From Rheinheimera mangrovi (lineage in GTDB: Bacteria; Pseudomonadota; Gammaproteobacteria; Enterobacterales; Alteromonadaceae), in contig NZ_CP034683.1 of assembly GCF_003990335.1 (NCBI RefSeq), positions 1,936,501 through 2,000,500 on the forward strand: 64,000 nucleotides of DNA, written 5' to 3'. The notes under the pieces were generated by a model. That model worked only from the letters and a program-made list of their open reading frames with translations. It did not search any database and was not told the origin of the DNA. Below, one piece after another: positions 1 to 8,210 of the stretch. Position 1 is the stretch's first letter. The number at the start of each line of letters is the position of its first letter. A program made the translations under genes and the position numbers.

Positions 1-2
1 CG

Positions 3-665
3 CAACAATTGGCTCCGGATTTTGAGCTTCAGGTCATTGCTTATCCTTTGGACCAGCTCTGGGGTTATGCCCGGCTGCTGGAGTTTATCCGGCCGCAACT
101 GCCAAAACGTCCTTACTTGCTGTTAGCTGAATCCTTTTCAGGTCCTTTGGGTATTCTGCTAGCGGCAGAAAAACCACAGCATCTTACAGCCCTGGTGCTG
201 TGTTGTACCTTTGGCCGTAATCCATTACCTGCTATCAAAGGTTTGGCCAGCGCTGTGGATAAGCTGCCATGGAATGAACTGGTGCATCACTGGACCGCCT
301 TGTGGTTACAGGGGCGTTATGCCAGTCCACAGTTATCGGCGTTATTAGAGCATGCTCTGACTATGGTGCCGGAGCAGGTGATTAAACATAGGGCTAAACA
401 GGTGCTGCGGGTCGATGTGTTGGCTGACTTTGCCGCTTTAACTCTGCCTATATTGTATTTACAGGCACGGCAAGACCGGCTTATCTGGGCATTCAACGCT
501 AAAACCCTAAAGCAGTTGCAACCCGATATGCAGTTGGTCAAATTAGATGCGCCACATTTTTTGCTTCAAGCCATACCCGAACAGGCGGCGTGGCAGCTAA
601 AACTCTTTATTGAGTCGCATCAGGTTGCAACACAACCACAACAAAGGTCAGTGAGTATAGTCTGA
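3..665 (+). CDS. alpha/beta hydrolase, 5' end outside the window
   Basis: The frame is open from the first bases of the window, so the true start lies upstream; the TTG at 9 is only the first start-like codon inside the window. The visible 220 residues show an alpha/beta-hydrolase fold. A nucleophile elbow AESFSG follows a hydrophobic beta strand (PYLLLAE) near residue 41. An acid-type strand LYLQARQDRL lies near residue 150, and a late histidine in DAPHFLLQ sits about 30 residues before the end. Small esterases and lactonases of this fold end the same way. The substrate cannot be told from the sequence. It ends 17 bases before the convergent gene at 682. Confidence 0.7.
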   Translation, partial: QQLAPDFELQVIAYPLDQLWGYARLLEFIRPQLPKRPYLLLAESFSGPLGILLAAEKPQHLTALVLCCTFGRNPLPAIKGLASAVDKLPWNELVHHWTALWLQGRYASPQLSALLEHALTMVPEQVIKHRAKQVLRVDVLADFAALTLPILYLQARQDRLIWAFNAKTLKQLQPDMQLVKLDAPHFLLQAIPEQAAWQLKLFIESHQVATQPQQRSVSIV

Positions 666-681
666 CCCTCACAGTGCTGTT

Positions 682-915
682 TTAACGAGCCGGGTTTTTA
701 TCGGTCTGAGCCGTCAGTAAAAACAGGATTTTATCCATATTTAGCTTTTCATAGGGCATTAAGCGCTCAGGTTTGCCTTCACGCAAAATAGATAAGTGGT
801 CTTCAGTAAACGCCAGTACAGCCGCTGAAGTGATAATGGTATTGCCTTCTACTTTGTAGGTGCAGTGGGCCAGATCTAAAAAAGCCAAAATACGGGTACG
901 AATACTTGACATCAT
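682..915 (-). CDS. small conserved-looking hypothetical protein
   Basis: The 77-residue product starts MMSSIRTRILAFL and ends in TAQTDKNPAR; no family is recognised. The frame is open further upstream to 1101. I place the start at the ATG-ATG pair at 915 because a GGAG Shine-Dalgarno sequence lies eight bases before it and the extra upstream residues are low-complexity and unlike a protein. The protein has no signal peptide or clear membrane span. It has a short hydrophobic beta/alpha core (NTIITSAAVLAFTEDHLSIL). It converges with the hydrolase at its left and diverges from the lipoprotein at 1261. Function unknown. Confidence 0.55.
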   Translation of the reverse strand: MMSSIRTRILAFLDLAHCTYKVEGNTIITSAAVLAFTEDHLSILREGKPERLMPYEKLNMDKILFLLTAQTDKNPAR

Positions 916-1260
916 GGGTTGAGCTCCGGTGTAGCGCTTTTTAATAATATTCCCTGGTGGTGAACTACTTCTCTCACTCCGGGAGGAGTTCTCATGCAAG
1001 TGCTCTGACAAAAGCTCATCTGCTTTTGTTCCGCACAGCGGAGAAAAAGTTGGAAAATTGCGATGAATACAGCATGAATTTAAGTTTGTGTGATCATTCA
1101 ATGCTTTTTGCTCTGTTGCCTGAGCAACGGACTACTTCGGCAGGCTGCCTTTGCTGGCGATTTTGTGCTAAAAGGAACCAATCTCTTTCGTCAGAGTCAA
1201 GTGAACGGCGAAAATAGCTGAAAATAGCGGTTGATCCGTTACAACAAGGAAAATACACAG
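916..1260. other. intergenic region between divergent genes
   Basis: About 345 bases between the small minus-strand gene and the plus-strand lipoprotein. A plus-strand frame (957-1217) crosses it but has no ribosome binding site and no protein-like composition, so I do not call it. The stretch presumably holds divergent promoters. A small hairpin (ACTCC/GGAGT, near 975-990) is the only structure noted. Confidence 0.4.
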
Positions 1261-1707
1261 GTGAAACAACAGTATTGGATTGGATTGATAGGCATCACAG
1301 TGGTGCTGGCAGGTTGTTCATCGACTAACCATAGGCGATCTGAAACCCCCGCTATTTTTAAAGCCTGTGTGCATCCAGACCAAAGCAAACAATTCAGTTA
1401 TCGCAAAGGCCGCCCGATGCAGATAGAACAAAAGGTGATGATGCAACGTATAGCTACAGAGCGGCCACTGCGCGGACGCTCGCGTCCGGCCAATGCGGAC
1501 CGTTATAACAAAGAGCCTGGTGAAGGTCCTCTCTATGACGAATTGGCCGAATTGCTGGAAACCACACAATTTTGTAAAGAGGGCTATTTTGAACTCGACA
1601 GCAGTTTTGAACATGGTTACGAGCGTATTATTGCTGAGTGCAATGACAGCGCGACTGAACAGGAGATGAAAAAACTACCTGTATGTGGTCCAGCTGACAG
1701 GTTGTAA
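1261..1707 (+). CDS. hypothetical outer- or inner-membrane lipoprotein
   Basis: The 148-residue product has a lipoprotein signal: VKQQ, a hydrophobic stretch, then the lipobox VLAGC with the acylated cysteine near residue 19. I chose the GTG at 1261 because AAGGA lies about ten bases upstream. The alternative TTG at 1231 would put ten polar residues ahead of the signal. The mature part is polar and charged, with several cysteines (KACVHP, TQFCKEG, AECNDS, LPVCGPA) that could form disulfides in the periplasm. No domain is recognised. It stands alone, followed by nearly 400 non-coding bases. Confidence 0.65.
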   Translation: MKQQYWIGLIGITVVLAGCSSTNHRRSETPAIFKACVHPDQSKQFSYRKGRPMQIEQKVMMQRIATERPLRGRSRPANADRYNKEPGEGPLYDELAELLETTQFCKEGYFELDSSFEHGYERIIAECNDSATEQEMKKLPVCGPADRL

Positions 1708-2099
1708 AATAAAGCACCTAGTACCCGGCAGATCAATCCTTTGACCGCAGTTGTGCGCAACAAGTGTGCACAACTCCCCAAGCTGCATGCTTGTGTCGCT
1801 TCCTTCCCAACCCCCTGATCTGTGCTAACTCTGTTTCAGGGGCCAGATAGTTCAGTTGTATTTCCTGATCCTTTGCGCTGAATCATAAACTACAGCCTGT
1901 TAAACAGTCATGATCAGATTTTTATCCTTAGGTCTGAAAAATGTTGCCGATGGTCAGCTTGTGTTTACCAGTCTGTCGGAGTCGTCAGTCAGAGCATGTG
2001 CAAAAATCCAATAGCGAACACACCTAAGTGATAAAAATGATACCAATGTTGATTTGGATATGATATAAATGATAAAAATGATGGTGAGGTAGGTTTGAT
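1708..2099. other. intergenic region upstream of a chemotaxis receptor
   Basis: About 390 bases without a credible gene. The last 70 bases are AT-rich with three near-repeats of the form ATGATAAAAATGAT (about 2035-2085) before the receptor start, the likely promoter area. No strong hairpin with a T tract was found after the lipoprotein gene. Confidence 0.4.
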
Positions 2100-3716
2100 A
2101 TGAATTTCAGCAGTATCAGGGTTAAAAGCAGTATTCCAACAGCACTAATGGCTATGACAGTAGTGGTCGTTATTGCACTCTTCAGCTATCTCAATTTATT
2201 GCAGCAAAGCGCTTTAAAGATTGAAGCTGAAAATTTCCTGCCTGCAGTTTCAACGGTGCTGAATGCGGATCGGGATTTATATCAGGCAAAATTAGCGCTG
2301 GCCCATTTCAGAGTCAGCTCTGATACAGAGCAAGTGGCCGCTCGTCAGGATTTTGACGAAAATGCCGAGCAGGTTAAGCAACGTTTTGCTGACTATCTGG
2401 CGTTGTTATCTGCTTACCCGGAAACAGTAAAAAAATTTAACGACTTTGAGGCGAACTACCGCAGGTGGTTGGTCAGTGCGCAAGCCTTACTTGCAGCTCA
2501 GGCTGGCAGTGGTCTGATTGAATTGCAATCAGATGAAGCCACTAAATTTGCCGACTTGCGGAAAATGCTCAATGAGGCGGGCGAGGTGGCTTTAGAATTA
2601 TCAGAATCAGAACAAGCGCTGTTGCATGAAAAAATACAGTTTTTTAATGCGCTTACCTATAGTTTTACTGTAGTTTTATTATTAATTTCTGGCTGGTTTA
2701 GCTACAAAGGGCCAAAGCAGCTGACGGTACAAATCAATGCTCTGACCCAACGTTTGTCAGAAATTGCAGGTGGTGACGGCGATTTAACTGCACGGCTTGA
2801 AATTAGCAGTAAAGATGAATTTGCTGATTTAGCCCGCCAGTTCAACAATTTTATCGCCAACCAGTGCAGTATGATTGCCGCAATATTGCAGCAGGCTGCT
2901 CAGTTAAGTCAGCTGACGACGCAGCTGTCAGACTCGGCGATAAAAACCAATACTATTACCTCCTCGTTAAATATTGCCTCTGATTCCATTGTCAGTGCGG
3001 TGCACGAAATGACGCTGGCGAATAAAGAAATGGCGCAGGTAGCCACAGAAACTGCCGGCGAGTCCGATCAGGCGCGCAAAAGTGCAGGTTTAGGATTAGA
3101 CGTCGTAGATAAAGTAACCTTCAGCATGGGCAAGCTGACGGCTGACGTGGATGCGGCTTTAGGTTTCTCAGCAGATTTAGAAAAGAGCTCTGGTACTATC
3201 AGTTCTGTACTTGAAGTGATCCGCAGTATTGCAGACCAAACCAATTTACTGGCATTAAATGCGGCCATAGAAGCGGCAAGGGCGGGTGAACAAGGCCGTG
3301 GTTTTGCTGTAGTTGCCGATGAAGTCAGAACCCTGGCTTCACGCACTCAACAAAGCACCAATCATATTCAGGACATTATTGCGCAGCTGCAAAATCGGGT
3401 GGCTGAGTCTACTCAGGCCATTAACAGTGGTAAACAAAACGCAGATTTAACTGTGGCTAACTTTGCTCAGGCTGAACAAGTATTTCGTTTGATCATGCAA
3501 TCGTCAGTGCAGGTTAATGATATGGCTATCCGTACCGCTGCAGCGACAGAAGAGCAGGCCGTGGTGTCGGAAGAGATCACCAAAAACTTATATGCTTTGC
3601 ATGATCAGGCCAGCGCCGCTGGTGATGTAGCCAAAGAGAACAATAAATTGTCAGAGGATATCCGGCAGTTATCCGATGTGCTTTTTGGTCTGGTGGGAAA
3701 ATTTAAAATCAGCTAA
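2100..3716 (+). CDS. methyl-accepting chemotaxis protein
   Basis: A 538-residue chemoreceptor that passes ligand signals to the CheA/CheW array at the inner membrane. A first membrane span lies near residues 14-33. A roughly 150-residue, mostly helical periplasmic sensor follows, similar in size to four-helix-bundle sensors. The second span lies near 185-203 and a HAMP domain follows ([20 protein letters not shown]). The long cytoplasmic coiled coil carries the signature hairpin tip around residues 375-412, with [20 protein letters not shown] and [12 protein letters not shown]. The C terminus lacks a CheR-binding pentapeptide. It is monocistronic and ends in a clear terminator. The ligand is unknown. 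Confidence 0.93.
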   Translation: MNFSSIRVKSSIPTALMAMTVVVVIALFSYLNLLQQSALKIEAENFLPAVSTVLNADRDLYQAKLALAHFRVSSDTEQVAARQDFDENAEQVKQRFADYLALLSAYPETVKKFNDFEANYRRWLVSAQALLAAQAGSGLIELQSDEATKFADLRKMLNEAGEVALELSESEQALLHEKIQFFNALTYSFTVVLLLISGWFSYKGPKQLTVQINALTQRLSEIAGGDGDLTARLEISSKDEFADLARQFNNFIANQCSMIAAILQQAAQLSQLTTQLSDSAIKTNTITSSLNIASDSIVSAVHEMTLANKEMAQVATETAGESDQARKSAGLGLDVVDKVTFSMGKLTADVDAALGFSADLEKSSGTISSVLEVIRSIADQTNLLALNAAIEAARAGEQGRGFAVVADEVRTLASRTQQSTNHIQDIIAQLQNRVAESTQAINSGKQNADLTVANFAQAEQVFRLIMQSSVQVNDMAIRTAAATEEQAVVSEEITKNLYALHDQASAAGDVAKENNKLSEDIRQLSDVLFGLVGKFKIS

Positions 3717-3741
3717 GCCATTTAGTTGTTGATGTATAAAG

Positions 3742-3771
3742 GCCTGCAGCATAAATGTTGCAGGCTTTTTT
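3742..3771 (+). terminator. rho-independent terminator of the chemoreceptor gene
   Basis: Stem GCCTGCA/TGCAGGC, extended inward by GCA/TGT to a TAAA loop, followed directly by a run of T. It lies 25 bases after the chemoreceptor stop codon. Confidence 0.85.
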
Positions 3772-4210
3772 ATAATGAAGTAAGTCACTCTTAACCCCTT
3801 ACGCTTAGCCTGAAAATAATAGTACCCACTGAGATTCGAACGCAGTCAACTGCAACGCAAACAGGCCATTACTCTGGTTGCTGATATCGTCACTTTGTGC
3901 CAAAACCTGATATTGCTTGTACAGCTGGATGAATACAGGGTGTTATTTGCTTTTACCTGAAAACAGGCACGCTTTGAGCAAATCAGCAGGCACATTTATT
4001 TGTTGCTGAAGAAGGAAAAACACTCTAATTTAGATACTTAGCGCGAACCAACCTAAAAATAACAGGCCAGAGAAAAGTAATAATGTGCCAGCACGCTTTT
4101 GGTCCAAGCTTGTAGTAGTTGGTTTTGATTAATCAATCTTTATCAATTCATGAACGCTGGCTTGTGATCTGGTATAACCAGGTAAAGTGTGCCGGCACAA
4201 TATACAAATG
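3772..4210. other. non-coding region left of the cassette array
   Basis: About 440 bases with no credible gene on either strand and, importantly, no integrase gene. Two self-complementary ten-mers, GTGCCAGCAC (near 4085) and GTGCCGGCAC (near 4189), and the pair ATAAC (near 4064) / GTTAT (4210-4214) suggest a large degenerate palindrome ending at the left edge of the first cassette. This could be a decayed attC or an attI-like site; that reading is tentative. Confidence 0.35.
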
Positions 4211-4240
4211 TTATGCCTTAGTGAGTAGGTGCTCCGAACC

Positions 4241-4561
4241 ATGAAACCAAGCGCTCCAGCAGAAATGCCGTTTACGCGAGATTCTGTACTACAGATGCTT
4301 ACTTGGGGCGCAAACCCAGAAGCATCCCCATACTCGCACAAGCAGATCGCTGAATGGTGCGATAGGTTCTGGTGTCAGTATCTCGATATTGATGCCGATC
4401 CAGCAATTGAGAGTCTGCTCCCTGTTCTCACGGACGTGGAAACTCAGTGGGATCTCTATCTGGCAAACACATATACACTTGAAGAGCTCCGAGCTAAAGA
4501 CTTTGAGGCCGAGCAAATGCCCAAGGAGTGGTTCAATGACTGGCTTCGGCAATTGGCATAA
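4241..4561 (+). CDS. cassette 1 hypothetical protein
   Basis: A 106-residue acidic, tryptophan-rich soluble protein (MKPSAPAEMPFTRD to WFNDWLRQLA) that I do not recognise. I use the ATG at 4241; the frame could also start at the GTG at 4229. It has no signal peptide or membrane span. Its stop overlaps the R'' core of its attC site, a normal arrangement for integron cassettes. The cassette opens at 4211, leaving a short leader with no obvious promoter, so expression probably depends on outside transcription. Function unknown. Confidence 0.7.
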   Translation: MKPSAPAEMPFTRDSVLQMLTWGANPEASPYSHKQIAEWCDRFWCQYLDIDADPAIESLLPVLTDVETQWDLYLANTYTLEELRAKDFEAEQMPKEWFNDWLRQLA

Positions 4562-4634
4562 CAATCGGCTGCACAGAGACCGATTTTCCGCCGCGGTGCG
4601 GCTCCAAACCGGCGCGTGAGCCGGGCGTTAGGTA
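4556..4634 (+). repeat. attC site of cassette 1
   Basis: R'' core GCATAAC at 4556-4562; R' core GTTAGGT starts at 4627, with the expected crossover between G4627 and T4628. Inner palindromic arms (CGGCTGCACAG near the left, GCGCGTGAGCCG near the right) fold imperfectly. The R'' core matches the complement of TTATGC at the left edge of the same cassette. Confidence 0.8.
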
Positions 4635-4637
4635 TCC

Positions 4638-5069
4638 ATGAACATTCTACCCATGTCAGAATCTTGTCCTAAGACTGTGGATTTGGATAAGTTAAAAAAA
4701 GAAATAAAATCAAAGAACTTGGCTGGACTTTGCAACAACACAAAATGGGATGAACTATTAACTGCTTTTAGAGCGAATAAATGGACTGTATGTAATCGTT
4801 CTAAATGGATAAACGGTTTTATATCTGACTGGGAAAATGATTGGTTTTATCACCTCCCATTTCCATTCGTTGGTGTTGAGTGGTTTGACATTAAATTTGT
4901 AAAAACAATTTTTATCATCAGAGATGGCGGCAGGTTTGAGAAAGAAACAAATTTGAAAGATGAGATTCTAAATTGTCTTAGTGATATTGGCGTAGAGTTT
5001 GAAGTCGCATCTGATTTTGTTAGGGTCTGGGGTTATGCACCAAAGTGTTATCAAGAATTTAACGGGTAA
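4638..5069 (+). CDS. cassette 2 protein, resembles DUF6678 family
   Basis: A 143-residue soluble protein. The central features NNTKWDELL, WINGFISDWENDWFYHLPF and VEWFDIKF recall the DUF6678 family of short proteins of unknown function; the match is from memory and only moderately sure. The ATG at 4638 lies just downstream of the previous attC core; an ATG at 4653 is an alternative start. Its composition is more AT-rich and lysine-rich than neighbouring chromosomal genes, as expected for acquired cassette genes. It ends three bases before its attC site. No catalytic motif is visible. Confidence 0.75.
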   Translation: MNILPMSESCPKTVDLDKLKKEIKSKNLAGLCNNTKWDELLTAFRANKWTVCNRSKWINGFISDWENDWFYHLPFPFVGVEWFDIKFVKTIFIIRDGGRFEKETNLKDEILNCLSDIGVEFEVASDFVRVWGYAPKCYQEFNG

Positions 5070-5071
5070 AA

Positions 5072-5136
5072 TACCTAACAAGGCCCAGCATTTCGCAGGC
5101 TGTGGCTGCCGGACTCGCTGCGCTAAGCGTTAGGTA
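5072..5136 (+). repeat. attC site of cassette 2
   Basis: R'' core TACCTAAC at 5072-5079 and R' core GTTAGGTA from 5129, about 65 bases in all. AAGGCCCAGC at the left and GCTGCGCTAAGC at the right form the arms. Outer cores are exact complements of each other, and the R'' also matches the start of its own cassette. Confidence 0.88.
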
Positions 5137-5139
5137 ACT

Positions 5140-5487
5140 ATGGATAGTACTGCGTCGAAATTCAGAAATTCGTGCCTAGACATTTTGAGCTTTTTATCGT
5201 CTCCGCCGAGACAGAGAAAATTTGCATCAAAAGTCGAATACATCGACTATAAAAGCGAATTTGTTTGTTGGTGGTTTGATGATTTAGTTATGGACTCCTT
5301 ACCTCCAGGGCTTGGTTTAATATCTGAACGCTTCACCCCGGATGAAATATTAATCCTCTGGGAGTTTACAAAACTTTTTGAGCGAAATATTGATAGCGAG
5401 AATCAATCTATTGATGAGCTATAAAAAGACTCTAAATGGAAAGTTGTTATGGTAGCAACTCAAGACGCACTAACAAAAATTAGGTAA
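5140..5487 (+). pseudogene. cassette 3 hypothetical protein, interrupted by an in-frame stop
   Basis: From the ATG at 5140 an open frame of 94 residues runs to a TAA at 5422-5424. The same frame then continues for 20 sense codons (KDSKWKVVMVATQDALTKIR) to a second TAA at 5485, four bases before the attC site. Cassette genes normally end close to attC. The extension also looks like a genuine C-terminal helix with a W..VM..A...L pattern, so I read the first stop as a nonsense mutation. The conserved-looking core is VCWWFDDLVMDSLPPG followed by FTPDEILILWEFTKLFE. The function is unknown. A 94-residue product could still be made. Confidence 0.6.
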
Positions 5488-5491
5488 AGGC

Positions 5492-5595
5492 ACCTAACAA
5501 GGCCATTAAAACGCGGACACAAAACAGCTGGCTTGTGCTCCTGCGTCGCCAATTTTAGCCAGCTATTTTGTGCCGTTTGTGGCGGGCGTTAAAAC
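5492..5595 (+). repeat. attC site of cassette 3
   Basis: A 104-base site: R'' core ACCTAAC at 5492-5498, R' core GTTAAAA from 5588. A strong inner hairpin pairs CACAAAACAGCTGGCT with AGCCAGCTATTTTGTG, leaving one extra base in each arm, typical of attC secondary structure. Confidence 0.88.
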
Positions 5596-5598
5596 TCT

Positions 5599-5934
5599 AT
5601 GAGGGAGCAGGGTTTGTCTTGGAAAAAAGGGGATTTGGCGGCATATAGTTCGGTATTTCTTATCGTATTGTTTGTTGGTATTTCGTTATATTCCCCAGTT
5701 CGCGCTGTTGAATGTGGCGGGGAGTCAGATCGCGAATGCTATGTGCCATTATGGCAATCAATATCCCTATATTTGGTTATTGCTCTTTATGCTATTGCCA
5801 TGGCCGCCGGTGGGTTTGAATGGGTGAGAGGAACGCTAAACAAATTCAGCTCGGCTTGCCTAATTGTTTCATGTATGTTCCTGGCCGTATTTGTGGGTGG
5901 GCTTGTGTGGCTTTATATGCAGTCAGCGCACTGA
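5599..5934 (+). CDS. cassette 4 small membrane protein
   Basis: A 111-residue protein with three hydrophobic spans, roughly residues 14-34, 53-72 and 83-106. A periplasmic-looking loop between the first two contains two cysteines (VECGGES, RECYVP) that could form a disulfide. There is no recognised family. The ATG at 5599 lies at the very start of the cassette, right after the TTAAAACTC edge. Its TGA stop overlaps the R'' core of its own attC. Small integral membrane proteins are common among integron cassettes, but no function can be assigned. Confidence 0.72.
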   Translation: MREQGLSWKKGDLAAYSSVFLIVLFVGISLYSPVRAVECGGESDRECYVPLWQSISLYLVIALYAIAMAAGGFEWVRGTLNKFSSACLIVSCMFLAVFVGGLVWLYMQSAH

Positions 5935-5935
5935 G

Positions 5936-6001
5936 TTTTAACAAGCGCATGTTGCGGATAAATTTCCGCTGCGCTTCAATTTTCCGCAAATGCGGTCATT
6001 A
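5936..6001 (+). repeat. attC site of cassette 4, right core degenerate
   Basis: R'' core TTTTAAC at 5936-5942 is intact and mirrors the cassette's left edge (TTAAAACTC). Arms GCGCAT-G-TTGCGGA and TCCGCAA-ATGCG pair well. After the right arm, however, the sequence reads GTCATTA (from 5995) instead of the expected GTT-purine core, so the junction with the next cassette is abnormal. Confidence 0.72.
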
Positions 6002-6017
6002 TCTGCCCAAGGAAGCT

Positions 6018-6377
6018 ATGTGCAATTGCAAAGAACAACCCGCTTTAATTGATATCAGCAACAACCACTCTGATTTCAAATCAAATCTTGGCCAACTAGA
6101 TGTTGCCAATTGGGTTTTGTTAATGCGATGCCCCGATTGCAAGCAGTTATACAAAGTAGATGAGTGGGATAAATATCAAACCTGCTATGCAGTAAAAATT
6201 CGCTCATCTGAAAATTGGGAAGCATTTGACAGTGAGTCACTCATAAAACAGCAAATGGTTCAAAATCGAGGCGGTCTTAGCAATGAATCATGCATGTGGC
6301 CAGGCTGTGACATGAAGCAGGTAAAAGGCAGTGCTTACTGTGTTAACCATCTCTATTCTGGTGGTACTCGTGCGTAG
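6018..6377 (+). CDS. cassette 5 cysteine-rich, probably zinc-binding protein
   Basis: A 119-residue protein starting at the ATG at 6018, with AAGGA just upstream. The frame is open further upstream, but that part runs through the attC of cassette 4. Two paired-cysteine features stand out. MCNCKEQ at the start with MRCPDCKQLYKVDEW in the middle resemble zinc-ribbon knuckles. The C-terminal SCMWPGCDMKQVKGSAYCVNH has the C-x(4)-C ... C-x(2)-H spacing of small zinc-binding modules. It may bind metal or nucleic acid, but no named family was recognised. The stop codon is three bases before its attC. Confidence 0.72.
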   Translation: MCNCKEQPALIDISNNHSDFKSNLGQLDVANWVLLMRCPDCKQLYKVDEWDKYQTCYAVKIRSSENWEAFDSESLIKQQMVQNRGGLSNESCMWPGCDMKQVKGSAYCVNHLYSGGTRA

Positions 6378-6379
6378 GC

Positions 6380-6447
6380 ACTTAACAAGACAAGGCAAAA
6401 TCGCCCTGCTGGTTGGACGCGCTAACACGCGCCTTTGCTTGCGGCGT
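6380..6447 (+). repeat. attC site of cassette 5, left part, split by intron
   Basis: R'' core ACTTAAC at 6380-6386. Arms CAAGGCAAA and TTTGCTTG pair with one extrahelical G, the classic attC signature. The site runs to GCGGCGT at 6447 and is then interrupted. Joining it to the TAATACC at 8286 restores GTTAATA, close to a GTT core, so the intron sits two bases inside the R' core. Confidence 0.82.
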
Positions 6448-6859
6448 GTGTGTCGGGCATGACACGTAACTAGAGAGGTGAAAGTCCTCTTGCCAGGTTT
6501 TCGCAGAGCCGAAGGCTAGGAAAAGGGCAAGGGCGTTGTCGCGAGGCAGGGTCTGAAGGAAGCCCAATCCAAAATGACGGGATGATGTACAAGAACCAGA
6601 TCTGAGGTGTGATACAGCTGAGGCGAGCGGGCACGTGACCGCGAAGCCTTCCATCTGCGTTTGGGCTGTATTTTATAAATCTGGCATCTACGTCAGGAAA
6701 GTTATGTGTCTTACCCCGAGAGATCTGCATGATGTTGAAGGAACAACTGACAAACGGGCAACTGTGCGTGATCGTCATGCAGAAGTCAGCAGAGGGCATA
6801 GTAGGCGGTTTCTCAACGCTGAAGGCCCGAACATTTTCAGGTGACGGTGTACCAAATTG

Positions 6860-8194
6860 ATGATGGATATTGCATCTGCCAAGTCTCAACTGAGACCACT
6901 GCAGCAGGCAGTGGATGAAATTCAGCGCCATAAAGTACCAAACCAGCCACCAAGTAATCCAACATCATGGATGGCGCAGGTATTAGCAAAGGACAACCTG
7001 ATCCGCGCCCTAAACCAAGTGAAACGTAACAAAGGAGCTGCAGGCGTTGATGGTATGACGGTAGATAGATTATCGGATTATCTCAAACAGCACTGGCCAG
7101 CGCTAAAAGAGCAGTTAGAGACAGGCAGTTACCAACCTGAAGCGGTAAAACGGGTCGAAATCCCCAAAGCAGATGGTCGTAAGCGCAAGCTTGGTATCCC
7201 AACAGTGCTGGATCGCTTTATTCAACAAGCGATAGCACAGGTACTAAGTCAACATTGGGAAAGCCAGTTTCATAACAACAGCTATGGATTCAGACCTATG
7301 CGCAGTGCGCATCAGGCAGTGAACTACGCAAAAGCCTTGCTGTTATCAGGCAAAGGTTGGGTAGTGGATCTGGATTTAGACGCGTTCTTCGACCGAGTTA
7401 ATCATGACAGGTTGATGAGTAAGCTACGGGCGCAAATTCAAGAGCCAACGCTGCTAAAGCTGGTCCATCGTTATCTTAAGGCGAAGATTGATCACAATGG
7501 TAAACAGGAATCGTGTCGGGAGGGGGTACCGCAAGGTGGGCCACTATCGCCACTGCTTGCCAACATTGTGCTCAATGAATTGGACTGGGAGCTGGAGCGC
7601 CGCGGCCATTCGTTTGCCCGCTACGCCGACGACTGTCAGATTTACACTGGCAGCAAACGAGCGGGTGAACGAATAAAACAGAGCATAGAGCGCTTTATCG
7701 AAACAAGCCTGAGGCTCAAGGTAAATCAAGCGAAAAGTGCTGTAGCTCGGCCTTGGGAGCGAAGCTTCCTTGGTTTTACGTTCAGCCGCAGAAAAGACAA
7801 GAGACTAAAAGTGACCGACAAGGCACTGGACAGACTGAAAGACAAATTACGCGAGCTGACGCGTCGCACGAGGGGCCATAATATTGGCAGTGTTATCGCA
7901 GATATAAGAAAAGCCCTGCTTGGTTGGAAAGCGTACTTCGGTATAGCAGAAGTACAGAGTCAGCTGCGAGACACCGACAAATGGTTGCGGCGAAAGTTAC
8001 GGTGTTATATCTGGAAGCAATGGGGTAGTAAGGGCTATCGCATGTTGAGGAAAGCAGGAGTTGATAGGTTCTTAGCTTGGAACACTGCAAAATCAGCCCA
8101 TGGTCCTTGGCGCTTGAGCAAAAGCCCAGCGCTTTACATCGCCTTGCCTAACCGATATTTTACAAACATGGGGCTGCCCACCATAGCAGCATGA
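6860..8194 (+). CDS. ltrA: group II intron reverse transcriptase/maturase
   Basis: A 444-residue intron-encoded protein that helps the intron splice and copies it into new DNA sites. Reverse transcriptase blocks run from about residue 40 (AGVDGMTVD) through KADGRKRKLGIPTVLDR, NSYGFRP and the catalytic FARYADDCQIY to the QGGPLSPLLANI palm region. A maturase/X domain follows (TRRTRGHNIG, GWKAYFGIAE) and ends in the WRLSKSPAL, ALPNRYFTNMGLP tail. There is no HNH endonuclease domain, as expected for class C introns. The frame could begin at TTG 6857, ATG 6860 or ATG 6863. It lies in domain IV of the intron RNA. Confidence 0.95.
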   Translation: MMDIASAKSQLRPLQQAVDEIQRHKVPNQPPSNPTSWMAQVLAKDNLIRALNQVKRNKGAAGVDGMTVDRLSDYLKQHWPALKEQLETGSYQPEAVKRVEIPKADGRKRKLGIPTVLDRFIQQAIAQVLSQHWESQFHNNSYGFRPMRSAHQAVNYAKALLLSGKGWVVDLDLDAFFDRVNHDRLMSKLRAQIQEPTLLKLVHRYLKAKIDHNGKQESCREGVPQGGPLSPLLANIVLNELDWELERRGHSFARYADDCQIYTGSKRAGERIKQSIERFIETSLRLKVNQAKSAVARPWERSFLGFTFSRRKDKRLKVTDKALDRLKDKLRELTRRTRGHNIGSVIADIRKALLGWKAYFGIAEVQSQLRDTDKWLRRKLRCYIWKQWGSKGYRMLRKAGVDRFLAWNTAKSAHGPWRLSKSPALYIALPNRYFTNMGLPTIAA

Positions 8195-8210
8195 TTAGGA
8201 TTATGAAAAT

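Noticed and set aside
957..1217. Plus-strand frame of 86 codons
   Set aside because: No Shine-Dalgarno sequence, unusual composition, and it overlaps the likely divergent promoter region.
5820..6017. Upstream extension of the cassette 5 gene
   Set aside because: It runs through the cassette 4 gene and its attC palindrome; the ATG at 6018 with AAGGA is the credible start.
6470..6931. Minus-strand frame of 153 codons
   Set aside because: It lies antisense to the structured 5' domains of the group II intron and the start of the maturase; the open frame reflects RNA-structure sequence.
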